DNA of 64,000 bases from Pseudomonas lurida (lineage in GTDB: Bacteria; Pseudomonadota; Gammaproteobacteria; Pseudomonadales; Pseudomonadaceae): NCBI RefSeq assembly GCF_002563895.1, contig NZ_PDJB01000001.1:2649501-2713500 (forward strand), in the 5' to 3' direction. How positions within the stretch are numbered: position 1 is the first letter of the stretch; the number at the start of each line of letters is the position of its first letter. The notes below the pieces were generated by a model, which worked only from the letters and a program-made list of their open reading frames with translations, was not told the DNA's origin and did not search any database. Positions 39,301 through 52,288 of the stretch are shown here, in pieces. The position numbers and the translations under genes are program-made.

Positions 39301-42300
39301 GCCGCAATCTGTTCGAGTCGCTGCTGCACGTGGTGCCCGAGACGGTGCGTGGGGCGTTGCAGGGCGAGCAAGGCGCGGCATTGCGCAAGCAGGTGGCGGA
39401 CTATGCGTGCCGCCATCGTGATGAGATGTCGCGCATCCTCAAGCGTGATCCACTCAAGGGCGCAGGCGCACGCAGGGTACGGCGCCCCTCCGGGCTGCTG
39501 GGGTATGCCGCCAGCGGTGACACCGTCGGGTTTGCCGATGAGCCGTTGGTCGCCAGGGTGCGGGATGTCTATCCCAACCTTGATGATCGACAGGCGGCGC
39601 AGTTCATCCGGAGCCGCCAGTTGGCGGGTGATACCGATCAGCAGGTGTTCCATCTGCTGGAAAACCGGAGCCGGGAGTTCGAAGGCCTGCGTACGGTGCT
39701 GCAAACCTGGGTCGATGAAGGCACGGTGCGGTTTCCACAGGGGCCGAACTGGCCGACCCGACGTGTCTTCGCCGACCGCATCATCGGCTGCTGGCGAAAC
39801 GGTCTGGTTCGAGGGCTGGCGCCGGCATTCGACCTTGATCTGTTGGGCGCTGATTCGTTGCCGCCGTGGGGTGCGGACTTTTCCCATGTGCGCCGGGTCA
39901 GGGCAGGCAGTGCCCAACTGGTCGATGGCACGCTGGTACAGCGCTTCTCTGCGCTTGAGTCGCTGGACATCGCCCTCGAGGCGGCAGACATGCCGGCCCT
40001 GGCAAGCAGATTGCCCGCGTGGCATGGCATCGTCGACATCAAACTCGAACTGCCGCTGATGTCGGGTGAGTATTCACCCGCATTGACCCAAGCGATCCAG
40101 CAAATGACTCAACTGACGCACTTGCACTTGAGTGGTCACCTCCCGGCGCTCGATTATGGCGCGCTGCCACATTTGCGCACCTTGAGGCTGGCAGGCAGCC
40201 TGCACGAATGGCCGGCAGGGCTGCAGGCCATCGATGGTCTTGAACTGGTGGACCTGAGCGATGTGCAGATCTCTTCGCTGCCCAGCGCTCTGTTCACGGG
40301 GCACGAGCGCTTGTGGCGTCACCTGCGATTGAACTGGAGGGCGTTGGAGCCGGCGGCGTTCCGGCAGGCCTTTGAGTACGTGCGTGGCAACGTGGACCAT
40401 CTCATGGATGAGCCGTTTAGGGTCGCCCAATACAGTGAGCGTCGGCTGGAGGAACTGGTTGCGCACGACCCGGCATTCGCCGGCAACGCCCTGGCCGCAT
40501 TCAGGCGCGATGGCCTCGCAGGCCAGGCGTTGCTGGATAAAGTCGAGGCGCTGCATGACGACTATCGCACCTGGAATGCATCGCTGGTGGAGTGGTTGCG
40601 TGTGGAGGGGAGGCGCGTCGAAGGCGAGCAAATGCCCCTGCGTGATCGTCAGGCTTTGGCGAACCGGCTCCGTGCTTGCTGGCGCGATGCACTGGCGGCC
40701 CGGTATGCGCCCCGTGAACCGGTGGCAGGTCCGTCCCGTGGCCGTGGCGAACCGGTAAGAGAGACGCTGGACCTGAGCGAGTACGGCGCGCTGGGTGATT
40801 TGCCGGCGCTGGGCGATACAGCGTTTCCCCAGATACGCCGCGTGATTCTGCGAGAGGCAAAACTCACGACAATGCAGGTGAATGACTTCCTGGGGCGGTT
40901 CCCTCAGGTGCGCGAACTCGACCTGAGTGGCAACCGCTTGACCGAACTGCCCGCGGTGCTGGAAAGCTTCGGGGCGCTGACCGACCTGAATCTTGCCGGC
41001 AATGAACTCAAGATCACCGCACCGACCCAGGCGCGGTTGAACCGCTTGAGCACGCTGCAACGCCTGGACCTGTCGAGGAACCGCGTCGGTCACCTGGACG
41101 TCACGTCGATGACCAACCTGGTGTACTTGAACCTGGCGCAGACCCAGGTCGCGACCTGGCCCGAAGGCATACTGGGCCTGCCACGGCTGGGCTTTCTCGA
41201 CCTCAGCCATAGCGCGATAACCGGCATTCCCGAGGCGGCGCTGGTGGGGCACGACGTGCTGCTGGCGGGGACCACGTTGCGCGGTTGCCGCTTGAGTTCA
41301 TCGGCGCTGGCCACGGCGCAGGCATTTGCTGAGCGCACCGGCCCCGGGCATCCCTTGGCGAGCATGTTCGCCAGGCCGTTCGGGATCGACAGGGCGGTGC
41401 TGGCGGCGGGCAGGACAGGCGGCGATCCGGCGTTCTTCCCGGTAGAGGCGTCGCAGCAACCGGACTTGCTGGTGCCACTACCGCTGGAGCCGGGAGGCGA
41501 CGAGGCGCCACTGACCAGCGCCGCGCGCCTGCAACGGCTTGATCCGCAGCTTGACCTGGCGCAGGCCAGCAAGCGAATCGACGCCTGGCTGGCACAGGGC
41601 ATCAGTGCCACGCAGATCGAAACTGCGCTGCGCCAGTGGCAGGTACAGCACACCCAGATGATCGAGCGCTTGAATGCCTGGATCGATGTGCCCGCCGTGC
41701 GTCATCGTAACGAGTGGGTGAATGCGACCGATCGCCGACGCGCTTCTGACCGGCTGCTGAGCTGCTGGCGAGAGACGCTGCGTGATGTGCGAGGGGACGA
41801 CAGCGCGGCGAATGACTATGCCATTGATTTGAGCGGCCTGGTCCTCGGCGACCTGCCTGCGCTGCCGGTTACCTTCAACCATGTCCGGGCGCTGGACCTT
41901 GGCGGTGTTCGGCTCACGACGGCTTCGGAGGGGTTCCTGCGCGCCTTTCCCCGGCTCAACCGCCTGATACTCAACGGTAATCGCTTGGGCACATTACCCG
42001 AGGCCGTCACCCAAATGGCCGACCTGACTCAGCTGGGCCTCAATGGCAACGCGCTGGCGGCCAACGAACCGTTGCAGCGCCAACTGCAGGCTTTGACGCG
42101 CCTGCAAGTGCTGGACCTGGGCGCGAATGAGCTGGAGACGTTTGACCTCGCCGGTCTTGACCACCTGCAAAGCCTGGACTTGAGCCATAACCAGTTGCTC
42201 TTATGGCCGGTCGGTGCCCTGGAGGCGCCCGCGCTGACAAGCCTCGACCTGAGGAGCAACTACCCGATCGCCGATATTCCGCCAACTGCCTTTGAGCCGC

Positions 42301-43346
42301 GGCATGCCGCGTTGATGGCAGGCACCAACCTGTCGGGGAACCTGCTGCGGGAGGATGAACTCATCCGGTTGCGCGAGTATCAGCGCGAAACCGGGCGTGG
42401 GCTGGGCTTTACCGCCGAAGAGATTGACAATGACCTCGCAGGCTACGGGACCGAGTCCGACGATGATCGTCCCGACGTTCACCCTGAACTGGAGCCGGCG
42501 CAGGTGCAAAAGGCCCGCTGGTTCGAAGGCGTACCCCTCGACTCGGAAAAACATGCGATATGGGACACGGTGATCGCCCGCGACAGCACCGGTGACTTCG
42601 CGAACATACTGGCGCAACTGCGCAACACCCGAGACTTCGAACTGGATCGCGCCGACCTGGCCGGGCGAGTCTGGGAGGTGCTGTCGGCGGCCTATGGCGA
42701 TGAAGCCCTGAGCGAGCGGTTGATGGCTATCGCGCGTGCCTCGAGGCATTCGGTGACCTGTGGCGATGGCCGAAGCCTGTTGTTCAACGCGCTGGAGATC
42801 GAGGTCTATGAGTTCAATGCACTGCGCGCCATCGACCCTACCGACAAGGGCCGCGCCCTGCTGAACCTGTCCAGGGGATTGTTCCGCCTGGGCCAGTTGG
42901 AGGAGGTCGCCAGGGTACGTATCCGTGATAACCCCCGCACGGATCCGGCGGAAATCCGGCTGGCGTATCGCCTCGGCCTGGCCCGGCGCCTGGCATTGCC
43001 CAGGCAGCCCAGAAGCATGCTCTACGCCAGCGTTTCAGGGGTGGAGCCAGCGGATCTCGAGGCGGCCTATACGACGATCATGGCGCGCGAGCAGACGCCG
43101 CTATTCATTGAGCAACTGGTGGGGCGCGCTTACTGGGTGGATTATCTGCAAGAGCAATACCCGGACGCGTTCGCGAAGCTTCAGCAAGGGCTGGCGGACA
43201 AGGCCTCGGCGCTGGAGGATCAGTACCCCGACATGAGTTCGGAGTATCTCCAGCGCATGGAGGCGTTGCAGAAGGCCCACGCTACTGAGCGGCAAGCGTT
43301 GATCAGCCAGCTGTCAGCGCGGGAAATTGCCGCGCTGGGCAGCTAG
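36369..43346 (+). CDS. Giant LRR / NEL-type E3 ubiquitin ligase-like toxin or effector
   Basis: A 2325-residue protein from ATG 36369 (AGGAAA upstream; 29 earlier codons disregarded). The N-terminal ~1000 residues resemble the DUF6543 / dermonecrotic-toxin membrane-localisation region, with a hydrophobic hairpin at about 465-495 and 517-535. Three LRR blocks follow (about 1150-1340, 1465-1655, 1818-2007), each preceded by a helical linker ending in a CWR motif (Cys 1141, 1437, 1799). The C-terminal ~280 residues resemble a NEL domain with candidate catalytic Cys2131 in SVTCGDGRSLLFNALE. NEL proteins are host-directed ubiquitin ligases, classically delivered by type III secretion. There is no classical signal peptide, and no secretion or chaperone gene adjoins. 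Codon use is like the neighbours. Confidence 0.85.
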   Translation: MPTPSLHAPFIQSRLPGWIKHLAAPDIEALNRARDPVQRFQARYPEAFAAASPLLRQALIDSGVRRQASSQALATVLKDLKGITEFAEPLLVEALRKRFGVAPDVNGTALFHMRAPNRLEQQSLLQAALRNFEADEPFDEVALQETSALAPAGSLEQILYDESQRYPFAKVRYHVRDKLAIKPAEFADLCRQLDLGRQYQQHLSTVFGAPASTAQVRRQTIEANKDAWRVHAHTARMRSVISASAYAALLAIIDGMPTPRLDGAQVTYSQLNLLGSDVSDLVIIGSVSRKPLPGLDTLIDLFLPQAKLIKPLIGDSRIIVCIPGDPLDPIREYASLKAFATQLAIKLRSPGYQRFFAGRLPLDEAQTFLRRLKSQLKTNRWNPNPVPPGPNYNPAAFASGMYEEVWSDDVDLHAKEAFIETDVFAHLYDKHLERVTSNAKLLAVPTAQVDHDAWRNRLKHWAEWGLNVLNVAAFFVPGLGEVMMVITAVQIGYEVYQGAEAWSVGDSAQAWAHLTSVMQNVASMAALGAVAGRARTLVPSPFVNGMRRVVTPFGKLRLWHPDLSTYKSSVSLKGLTPNALGQYTVAGKTYISLEGSAFEKRFDPALKEWRIKHPVNQDAYQPIVRHNGRGAWRHTLERPLEWSRLKLLRRTGPHMEHLSDAQVEQIADVSGFNDDGLRAMHVDHQVPPPEFLEMARLFEVDRQTDEVIGNIRAGACLGKHCQFMAPLAVEMPEWPAGEVVEVFSGPEPWGASQRFGTGSTRPSITITQAEVNAGKLPEKILAGLDQAQITRVLGSEGARPGVQPVQILRERLADQAQARKKALFESLLSAQAVTDADTQVLQRSFASLSPEAAQQVLGDASAAELNQLRSTGRVPLRLAKDIRVHLHQSFLSRALAGLYLESLASTASDRLALHCLEQLPGWSTDIRVELRARGIRGPLVDSIGSEQAATRFYLIKGDDQFRTFEAGGRALNSVPKHGRNLFESLLHVVPETVRGALQGEQGAALRKQVADYACRHRDEMSRILKRDPLKGAGARRVRRPSGLLGYAASGDTVGFADEPLVARVRDVYPNLDDRQAAQFIRSRQLAGDTDQQVFHLLENRSREFEGLRTVLQTWVDEGTVRFPQGPNWPTRRVFADRIIGCWRNGLVRGLAPAFDLDLLGADSLPPWGADFSHVRRVRAGSAQLVDGTLVQRFSALESLDIALEAADMPALASRLPAWHGIVDIKLELPLMSGEYSPALTQAIQQMTQLTHLHLSGHLPALDYGALPHLRTLRLAGSLHEWPAGLQAIDGLELVDLSDVQISSLPSALFTGHERLWRHLRLNWRALEPAAFRQAFEYVRGNVDHLMDEPFRVAQYSERRLEELVAHDPAFAGNALAAFRRDGLAGQALLDKVEALHDDYRTWNASLVEWLRVEGRRVEGEQMPLRDRQALANRLRACWRDALAARYAPREPVAGPSRGRGEPVRETLDLSEYGALGDLPALGDTAFPQIRRVILREAKLTTMQVNDFLGRFPQVRELDLSGNRLTELPAVLESFGALTDLNLAGNELKITAPTQARLNRLSTLQRLDLSRNRVGHLDVTSMTNLVYLNLAQTQVATWPEGILGLPRLGFLDLSHSAITGIPEAALVGHDVLLAGTTLRGCRLSSSALATAQAFAERTGPGHPLASMFARPFGIDRAVLAAGRTGGDPAFFPVEASQQPDLLVPLPLEPGGDEAPLTSAARLQRLDPQLDLAQASKRIDAWLAQGISATQIETALRQWQVQHTQMIERLNAWIDVPAVRHRNEWVNATDRRRASDRLLSCWRETLRDVRGDDSAANDYAIDLSGLVLGDLPALPVTFNHVRALDLGGVRLTTASEGFLRAFPRLNRLILNGNRLGTLPEAVTQMADLTQLGLNGNALAANEPLQRQLQALTRLQVLDLGANELETFDLAGLDHLQSLDLSHNQLLLWPVGALEAPALTSLDLRSNYPIADIPPTAFEPRHAALMAGTNLSGNLLREDELIRLREYQRETGRGLGFTAEEIDNDLAGYGTESDDDRPDVHPELEPAQVQKARWFEGVPLDSEKHAIWDTVIARDSTGDFANILAQLRNTRDFELDRADLAGRVWEVLSAAYGDEALSERLMAIARASRHSVTCGDGRSLLFNALEIEVYEFNALRAIDPTDKGRALLNLSRGLFRLGQLEEVARVRIRDNPRTDPAEIRLAYRLGLARRLALPRQPRSMLYASVSGVEPADLEAAYTTIMAREQTPLFIEQLVGRAYWVDYLQEQYPDAFAKLQQGLADKASALEDQYPDMSSEYLQRMEALQKAHATERQALISQLSAREIAALGS

Positions 43347-43350
43347 TCGG

Positions 43351-47061
<3,711 letters not shown>

Positions 47062-47141
47062 GGGACTACTCTGGTCAGGCATTACGGAGGGCGTGAATCA
47101 TAGCAAACCTGTGCCGATTTAGAGCATGTGCAGGTTTTGCA

Positions 47142-47154
47142 TGAATATCGTTCA
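47142..47154. promoter_or_regulatory. MetR-type binding box
   Basis: TGAATATCGTTCA fits the MetR consensus TGAA-N5-TTCA exactly, within a longer palindrome CATGAA-TATCG-TTCATG (47140-47156). It lies between metH (minus) and cti (plus), about 80 bp from each start. Confidence 0.7.
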
Positions 47155-47227
47155 TGTTGTAGTGGGGGGTGGCCCGGTAGAATCGCGGGCAATTTTCCAG
47201 CGCACGCATTGAATCGGGACCGGATAC

Positions 47228-49519
47228 ATGTCACTTCGCCTCATCACCAGCGCCGTCCTGGCACTGGTCGCCTGCATTGCACAGGCCGACGGACCCGCCC
47301 CGGCGATTTCGTATACCCGCGACATCCAACCCATTTTCACCGAGAAATGCGTGGCCTGCCACGCCTGCTACGACTCCGCTTGCCAGCTCAACCTCGGCAG
47401 TGCCGAAGGCGCGGCGCGCGGTGCGAGCAAAGTGCCTGTCTATGATGGCGAACGCAGCCAGGCCACGCCGACCACCCGCTTGTTCTATGACGCCTTTGGC
47501 AAGCAAGCCTGGCAGCAGAAGGGCTTCTACTCGGTGCTGGACGCCCAGGGCAGCCAGGCCGCCTTGATGGCGCGCATGCTGGAACTGGGCCATAACGCAC
47601 CACTGCAACCCAACGCCAAGTTGCCGGATGACATCGTGCTGGGCCTGAACCGCGAAAATATGTGCGCCATGCCCGGCGAGTTCAATGCCTACGCGGGTGC
47701 CCATCCCAGGGAAGGCATGCCACTGGCTGTTACGGGCTTGACCGACCAGCAATACCAGACCCTGCAACGTTGGCTCGCCTCTGGCGCCCCGATTGATGAA
47801 CAAGGCCTGGCGCCAAGTGCCAAGGAGGCCTTGCAAGTCCAACAGTGGGAGAACCTGTTCAATCAGCCCGGCGCCCGCGAAAGCCTGGTGGCGCGCTGGT
47901 TGTTCGAGCATTTGTACCTTGCGCACATTTACTTCGAGAACGGCGAGCCAGGGCATTTCTTCCAGTGGGTGCGTTCGCGCACGCCGAGCGGCCAGCCGAT
48001 CGATCTGATCGCCACGCGCCGCCCCAATGATGACCCCGGCACCCAGGTGTATTACCGCCTGTGGCCGGTGCAGGGCGTGATCGTGCATAAAACCCACATC
48101 ACGTACCCGTTCAGTGCCGCAAAGATGGCGCGTATCAAGGCGCTGTTCTACGCCGGTAGCTGGCAGGTCAATGCCTTGCCGGGCTACGGCCCTGGACGGC
48201 GCGCCAACCCCTTCGACACCTTCGAAGCCATCCCGGCCAAGGCGCGTTACCAGTTCATGCTGGATAACGCCGAATACTTCGTACGCACCTTTATTCGCGG
48301 GCCGGTCTGCCGTGGGCAGATCGCCACGGACGTGATCCGCGACAACTTCTGGGCCCTGTTCCAGGACCCTGACCACGACCTGTACATCACCGATGCGCGC
48401 TATCGCGGCCAGGCCACACCCTTGTTGGCCATGCCCGGGCAGAACGATGACGTCGGCAGTGTGCTCAGCCTGTGGCTGGCGTATCGCGACAAACGCAACG
48501 AATACGAGGCCCTGCGCCGCGACAGCTACGCCGACCTGCCTCCGCCGAGTTGGTCGAGCCTGTGGGCGGGCAATGACAATGCCTTGTTGAGCATCTTCCG
48601 TCATTTCGACAGCGCCTCGGTGACCAAAGGCTTGATCGGCGAAGTACCGCAGACGATGTGGCTGTTCGACTACCCGTTGCTGGAGCGCACGTATTACCAG
48701 TTGGCGGTGAATTTCGATGTGTTCGGCAATGTGTCGCACCAGGCCCAGACCCGGCTGTACTTCGACCTGATCCGCAACGGCGCCGAGCAGAACTTCCTGC
48801 GCCTGATGCCTGCCGACTCCCGCGATGGCTACATGGACGACTGGTACCAGAACAGCGGCAAGCTCAAGCTGTGGCTGGACTATGAGGCGATTGATGATGA
48901 CAAGCCGACCGGCCTGCACCTGAGCGAGAACGATCCGAAGCGCGACTTTGCCAGCCAGTTGCTCAGTCATTACGGCGATTTGAACGCCAGCCCGGATCCG
49001 ATCAACCGCTGCAGCGGCGCTTATTGCTCTCGCGACGGTATCGACCCGGCCTTGCAGGAGGCGGAGCAGGCGCTCAGCCGTCTGACTTCACGCCCGGCGG
49101 CCGGGCTCAAGGTTATCGATCAACTGCCTGAAGCCACGATGTTGCGAATCGAAACGGCCGGCGGTCAGCGTGTGGTCTACAGCATGGTGCGTAACCGTGC
49201 CCACAGTAATGTGGCGTTTTTGCTGGGGGAGGCTTATCGCTACCAGCCGGGTTTGGATACGGTGACGATTTATCCCGGCGTGCTGAGCAGCTATCCGAAC
49301 TTCATGTTCAATATTCCGGCGCTTGAAGTGCCTGAGTTTGTTGCGCAGATGGAGCAGGCTCACGATGCCAAGCGCTTCGAGAAAATTGTTGATCGGTGGG
49401 GGGTGCGACGCAGTCATCCGCTGTTTTGGCAGTATTTCCATGACTTGTCGCAGTACATTCGTGAGACCACGCCGGTGGAAGAAGGGGTGTTGGACATGAA
49501 TCGGTATGAGAATCTGTGA
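47228..49519 (+). CDS. cti: Fatty acid cis/trans isomerase
   Basis: A 763-residue periplasmic c-type cytochrome. After signal peptide MSLRLITSAVLALVACIAQA comes the haem-binding CVACH at 41-45. The enzyme converts cis-unsaturated membrane fatty acids to the trans form in response to solvents, heat or other membrane stress, and is known from Pseudomonas and Vibrio. Length and the haem position fit the family. It is next to metH in a divergent arrangement seen in P. putida, as I recall. Ends just before the 170-bp repeat array. Confidence 0.93.
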   Translation: MSLRLITSAVLALVACIAQADGPAPAISYTRDIQPIFTEKCVACHACYDSACQLNLGSAEGAARGASKVPVYDGERSQATPTTRLFYDAFGKQAWQQKGFYSVLDAQGSQAALMARMLELGHNAPLQPNAKLPDDIVLGLNRENMCAMPGEFNAYAGAHPREGMPLAVTGLTDQQYQTLQRWLASGAPIDEQGLAPSAKEALQVQQWENLFNQPGARESLVARWLFEHLYLAHIYFENGEPGHFFQWVRSRTPSGQPIDLIATRRPNDDPGTQVYYRLWPVQGVIVHKTHITYPFSAAKMARIKALFYAGSWQVNALPGYGPGRRANPFDTFEAIPAKARYQFMLDNAEYFVRTFIRGPVCRGQIATDVIRDNFWALFQDPDHDLYITDARYRGQATPLLAMPGQNDDVGSVLSLWLAYRDKRNEYEALRRDSYADLPPPSWSSLWAGNDNALLSIFRHFDSASVTKGLIGEVPQTMWLFDYPLLERTYYQLAVNFDVFGNVSHQAQTRLYFDLIRNGAEQNFLRLMPADSRDGYMDDWYQNSGKLKLWLDYEAIDDDKPTGLHLSENDPKRDFASQLLSHYGDLNASPDPINRCSGAYCSRDGIDPALQEAEQALSRLTSRPAAGLKVIDQLPEATMLRIETAGGQRVVYSMVRNRAHSNVAFLLGEAYRYQPGLDTVTIYPGVLSSYPNFMFNIPALEVPEFVAQMEQAHDAKRFEKIVDRWGVRRSHPLFWQYFHDLSQYIRETTPVEEGVLDMNRYENL

Positions 49520-49541
49520 GGGGGTGTGTGGGGGCCGGGGC

Positions 49542-50032
49542 ATACCTGCTTTTCTGTAGGCGCTGGCTTGCCCGCGATGCAGGCGACTCGGTACATCAGG
49601 CACAGCCAGTGGATGCCATCGCAGGCAAGCCAGCTCCCACATTTGACCGAGTTCGCCGCTAAGTAACAGGTTGGTTTTGAGGCCGCCGCGCTTGGCTGGG
49701 AGATTAAGCCTATACCTGCTTTTCTGTAGGCGCTGGCTTGCCTGCGATGCAGGCGACTCGGTACATCAGGCACAGCCAGTGGATGCCATCGCAGGCAAGC
49801 CAGCTCCCACATTTGACCGAGATCGCCGCTAAGTAACAGGTTGGTTTTGAGGCCGCCGCGCTTGGCTGGGAGATTAAGCCTATACCTGCTTTTCTGTGGG
49901 AGCTGGCTTGCCTGCGATGCAGGCGACTCGGTGCATCAGGCACAGCCAGTGGATGCCATCGCAGGCAAGCCAGCTCCCACATTTGACCGAGATCGCCGCT
50001 CAGTAACAGGTTGGTTTTGAGGCCGCCGCGCT
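49542..50032. repeat. Tandem array: 170-bp unit, 2.9 copies, each with a REPIN
   Basis: Units begin at 49542, 49712 and 49882, an exact 170-bp period, each opening ATACCTGCTTTTCTGT. Each holds a REPIN (first at 49556-49640) plus a spacer with ATTTGACCGAG and GCCGCCGCGCT. Copies are almost identical. The third ends at about 50032 in an unrelated junction. The left REP arm reads GTAGGCGCTGG in copies 1 and 2 and GTGGGAGCTGG in copy 3. Confidence 0.93.
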
Positions 50033-50152
50033 CTTGCTTTTGATTTTGATCTTAGGCACACCGAGTCTAGGCGAGGTGCCGAGTGTTGGTGCAAGCGCCC
50101 TTTGGTGACTTTGGGAATACCCGCCATCACCCAAATAACGGATATGTACACC
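50033..50152. repeat. Fragment of the dispersed element seen at 10900-11331
   Basis: GATCTTAGGCACACCGAG, then GCGAGGTGCCGAGTGTTGG, then CTTTGGGAATACCCGCCAT and the end motif AACGGATATGTAC closely resemble parts of the 10900-11331 element, with the same order on the opposite strand. It joins directly to the tandem array. Confidence 0.75.
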
Positions 50153-50238
50153 CCCTCCCAGAAATGCCTATCCCGACAAAAACACTAGGACTTTGTACCT
50201 GCGTAATATTTTGGCGTAAACTGCCGGCAAGCCTGTGA

Positions 50239-50832
<594 letters not shown>

Positions 50833-50854
50833 GTAAGGCGTTCACTGCGATCAG

Positions 50855-50887
50855 AAAAAACGGCGCCCCGTGAGCGCCGTTTTTTTA
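50855..50887 (+). terminator. Intrinsic terminator of nfuA
   Basis: AAAACGGCGC-CCCGTGA-GCGCCGTTTTTTT: a 6-bp GC stem extended by A-T pairs, followed by seven T. Confidence 0.93.
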
Positions 50888-51079
50888 TGCTTAAAATTCA
50901 GTGGCTTGCGCTATTTATCTGACGTTTACCATTAACTGTAGGCATTGGCTGTTCAGCGATTGCAGTGTGCCGGCTGCCGAACTGATAACACGATGCAAAT
51001 ATCACCGGAAAGTCAGTCCATTTAGTGAGATTTATCCAATATAAATCAGCATGTTATGTGTTTTTTGTGAGGTTGTTTG

Positions 51080-51826
51080 TCACGGCCGATACAGGTGTGC
51101 ATGCCCGGCCCGGTACAGCGAAGACTCACTGAAACTGTCACTCGCCAATACCCGGCCCACCACGATCAGCGCGGTGCGCCGAAACCCTTTCGCGGTGACC
51201 TTGTCGGCAATATCACTGAGCGTGCCCACCACCCAGTCCTGATCCGGCCAGGTCGCCCGGTGCACCACGGCAATCGGGCAATCCGCGCCATAGTGCGGCA
51301 GCAATTCGGCGACGATCTTGTCCAGGTGATTGACCCCCAGGTGAATCGCCATGGTCGTGCCATGCCGTGCCAGGCTGTCGAAGTCTTCACCGGCTGGCAT
51401 GCTGGTTTTGTCGGCGTAGCGCGTCAGGATCACACTTTGGGCGATGTCGGGCAGGGTCAGTTCCGCTTCCAGCAGCGCAGCGCAAGCGGCGACTGCGGTG
51501 ACCCCGGGGATGATCTGGAACGGGATGCCCAGCTCGCGCAAATGGCGGATCTGTTCGCCAATCGCGCCATACAGGCTTGGGTCACCGGAGTGTACGCGGG
51601 CCACATCCTGGCCATTTGCATGGGCAGCCTTGATCAGGTCGATGATTTGTTCCAAGTGCAGTTCGGCGCTGTTGACCACGTTCTCCGCTTGATGGCCTTC
51701 CAGCACCGCCGCAGGCACCAACGAGCCGGCATAGATGATCACCGGGCAACTGCGGATTAGCCGCTGGCCTTTGACGGTGATCAATTCCGGGTCGCCGGGG
51801 CCTGCGCCGATGAAGTAGACGGTCAT
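51080..51826 (-). CDS. cobM: Precorrin-4 C11-methyltransferase
   Basis: A 248-residue SAM-dependent tetrapyrrole methylase of aerobic cobalamin synthesis that methylates C11 of precorrin-4. The N-terminal VYFIGAGPGDPELITVKG is the family's first signature; HSGDPSLYGA and the GVTAVAACAALLEAELTLP block follow. The ATG at 51826 is the canonical start, ten codons inside the open frame. It is the last gene of the cbtB-cbtA-cobE-cobM unit. The 190 bp after it hold an AT-rich patch and no recognisable feature. Confidence 0.93.
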   Translation of the reverse strand: MTVYFIGAGPGDPELITVKGQRLIRSCPVIIYAGSLVPAAVLEGHQAENVVNSAELHLEQIIDLIKAAHANGQDVARVHSGDPSLYGAIGEQIRHLRELGIPFQIIPGVTAVAACAALLEAELTLPDIAQSVILTRYADKTSMPAGEDFDSLARHGTTMAIHLGVNHLDKIVAELLPHYGADCPIAVVHRATWPDQDWVVGTLSDIADKVTAKGFRRTALIVVGRVLASDSFSESSLYRAGHAHLYRP

Positions 51827-51895
51827 GGAAAATCCTGATGGAAAACGGGCGAGCATGAAGGATGCTCATGATCGGAAGGGGCGATTATCAGATTT

Positions 51896-52288
51896 TTACC
51901 CGGCGCATGCCAATGCAAAGGTGGCCCGGGCAGTCTTTTTGCGGGTGATCAGCAAGCGGGCAGGGGCGTTGCCGAGCTGTTCCGCCAAGGCCAGGGCGGC
52001 GCTTTCGGCGATGCCATAACAGCCGGTATGGGCAAACACAACGTCCGACTTGTGGCTCAGGCGGTGTTCAAAAACCGCCAACTGCTCGGCGCTGAAGCAC
52101 TGCAACGGCAGTTCCAGCGCTTTGGCCAGTGCCAGGAGGCCTGGTTCATTCTGTTTGCGGTCGATAGTGGCCAGCGCGGTGATGCTGTCGCGCTCGATAC
52201 CGCCCTCGGCGAGGGCGCTATCAAACAAGGCCAGCAGTGCGTGAAGATCACACCCTTGCTGGCACCCCAGGCCGACCACTCGTGTCAT
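51896..52288 (-). CDS. cobE: Cobalamin biosynthesis protein CobE
   Basis: A 130-residue protein of the CobE/CbiG C-terminal family: VGLGCQQGCDLHALLALFD, LATIDRKQNEPGLLALAKAL, and SVAEAALLA-like helix SAALALAEQLG. In aerobic synthesis the family acts around the precorrin-5 step, though its exact role is unsettled. The start at 52288 overlaps the cbtA stop by ATGA; the longer open frame reaching into cbtA is rejected. Confidence 0.85.
   Translation of the reverse strand: MTRVVGLGCQQGCDLHALLALFDSALAEGGIERDSITALATIDRKQNEPGLLALAKALELPLQCFSAEQLAVFEHRLSHKSDVVFAHTGCYGIAESAALALAEQLGNAPARLLITRKKTARATFALACAG

Noticed and set aside
49542..50032. CRISPR-like regular spacing
   Set aside because: The whole 170-bp unit is repeated with no variable spacers, and no cas genes are present.
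49420..50150. Several 70-180-codon minus-strand frames with similar protein sequences
   Set aside because: They are translations of the tandem REPIN units, and lack ribosome-binding sites and homology.
50888..51079. Possible small RNA in the AT-rich gap between nfuA and cobM
   Set aside because: No promoter-terminator pair or stable fold could be recognised beyond the nfuA terminator.
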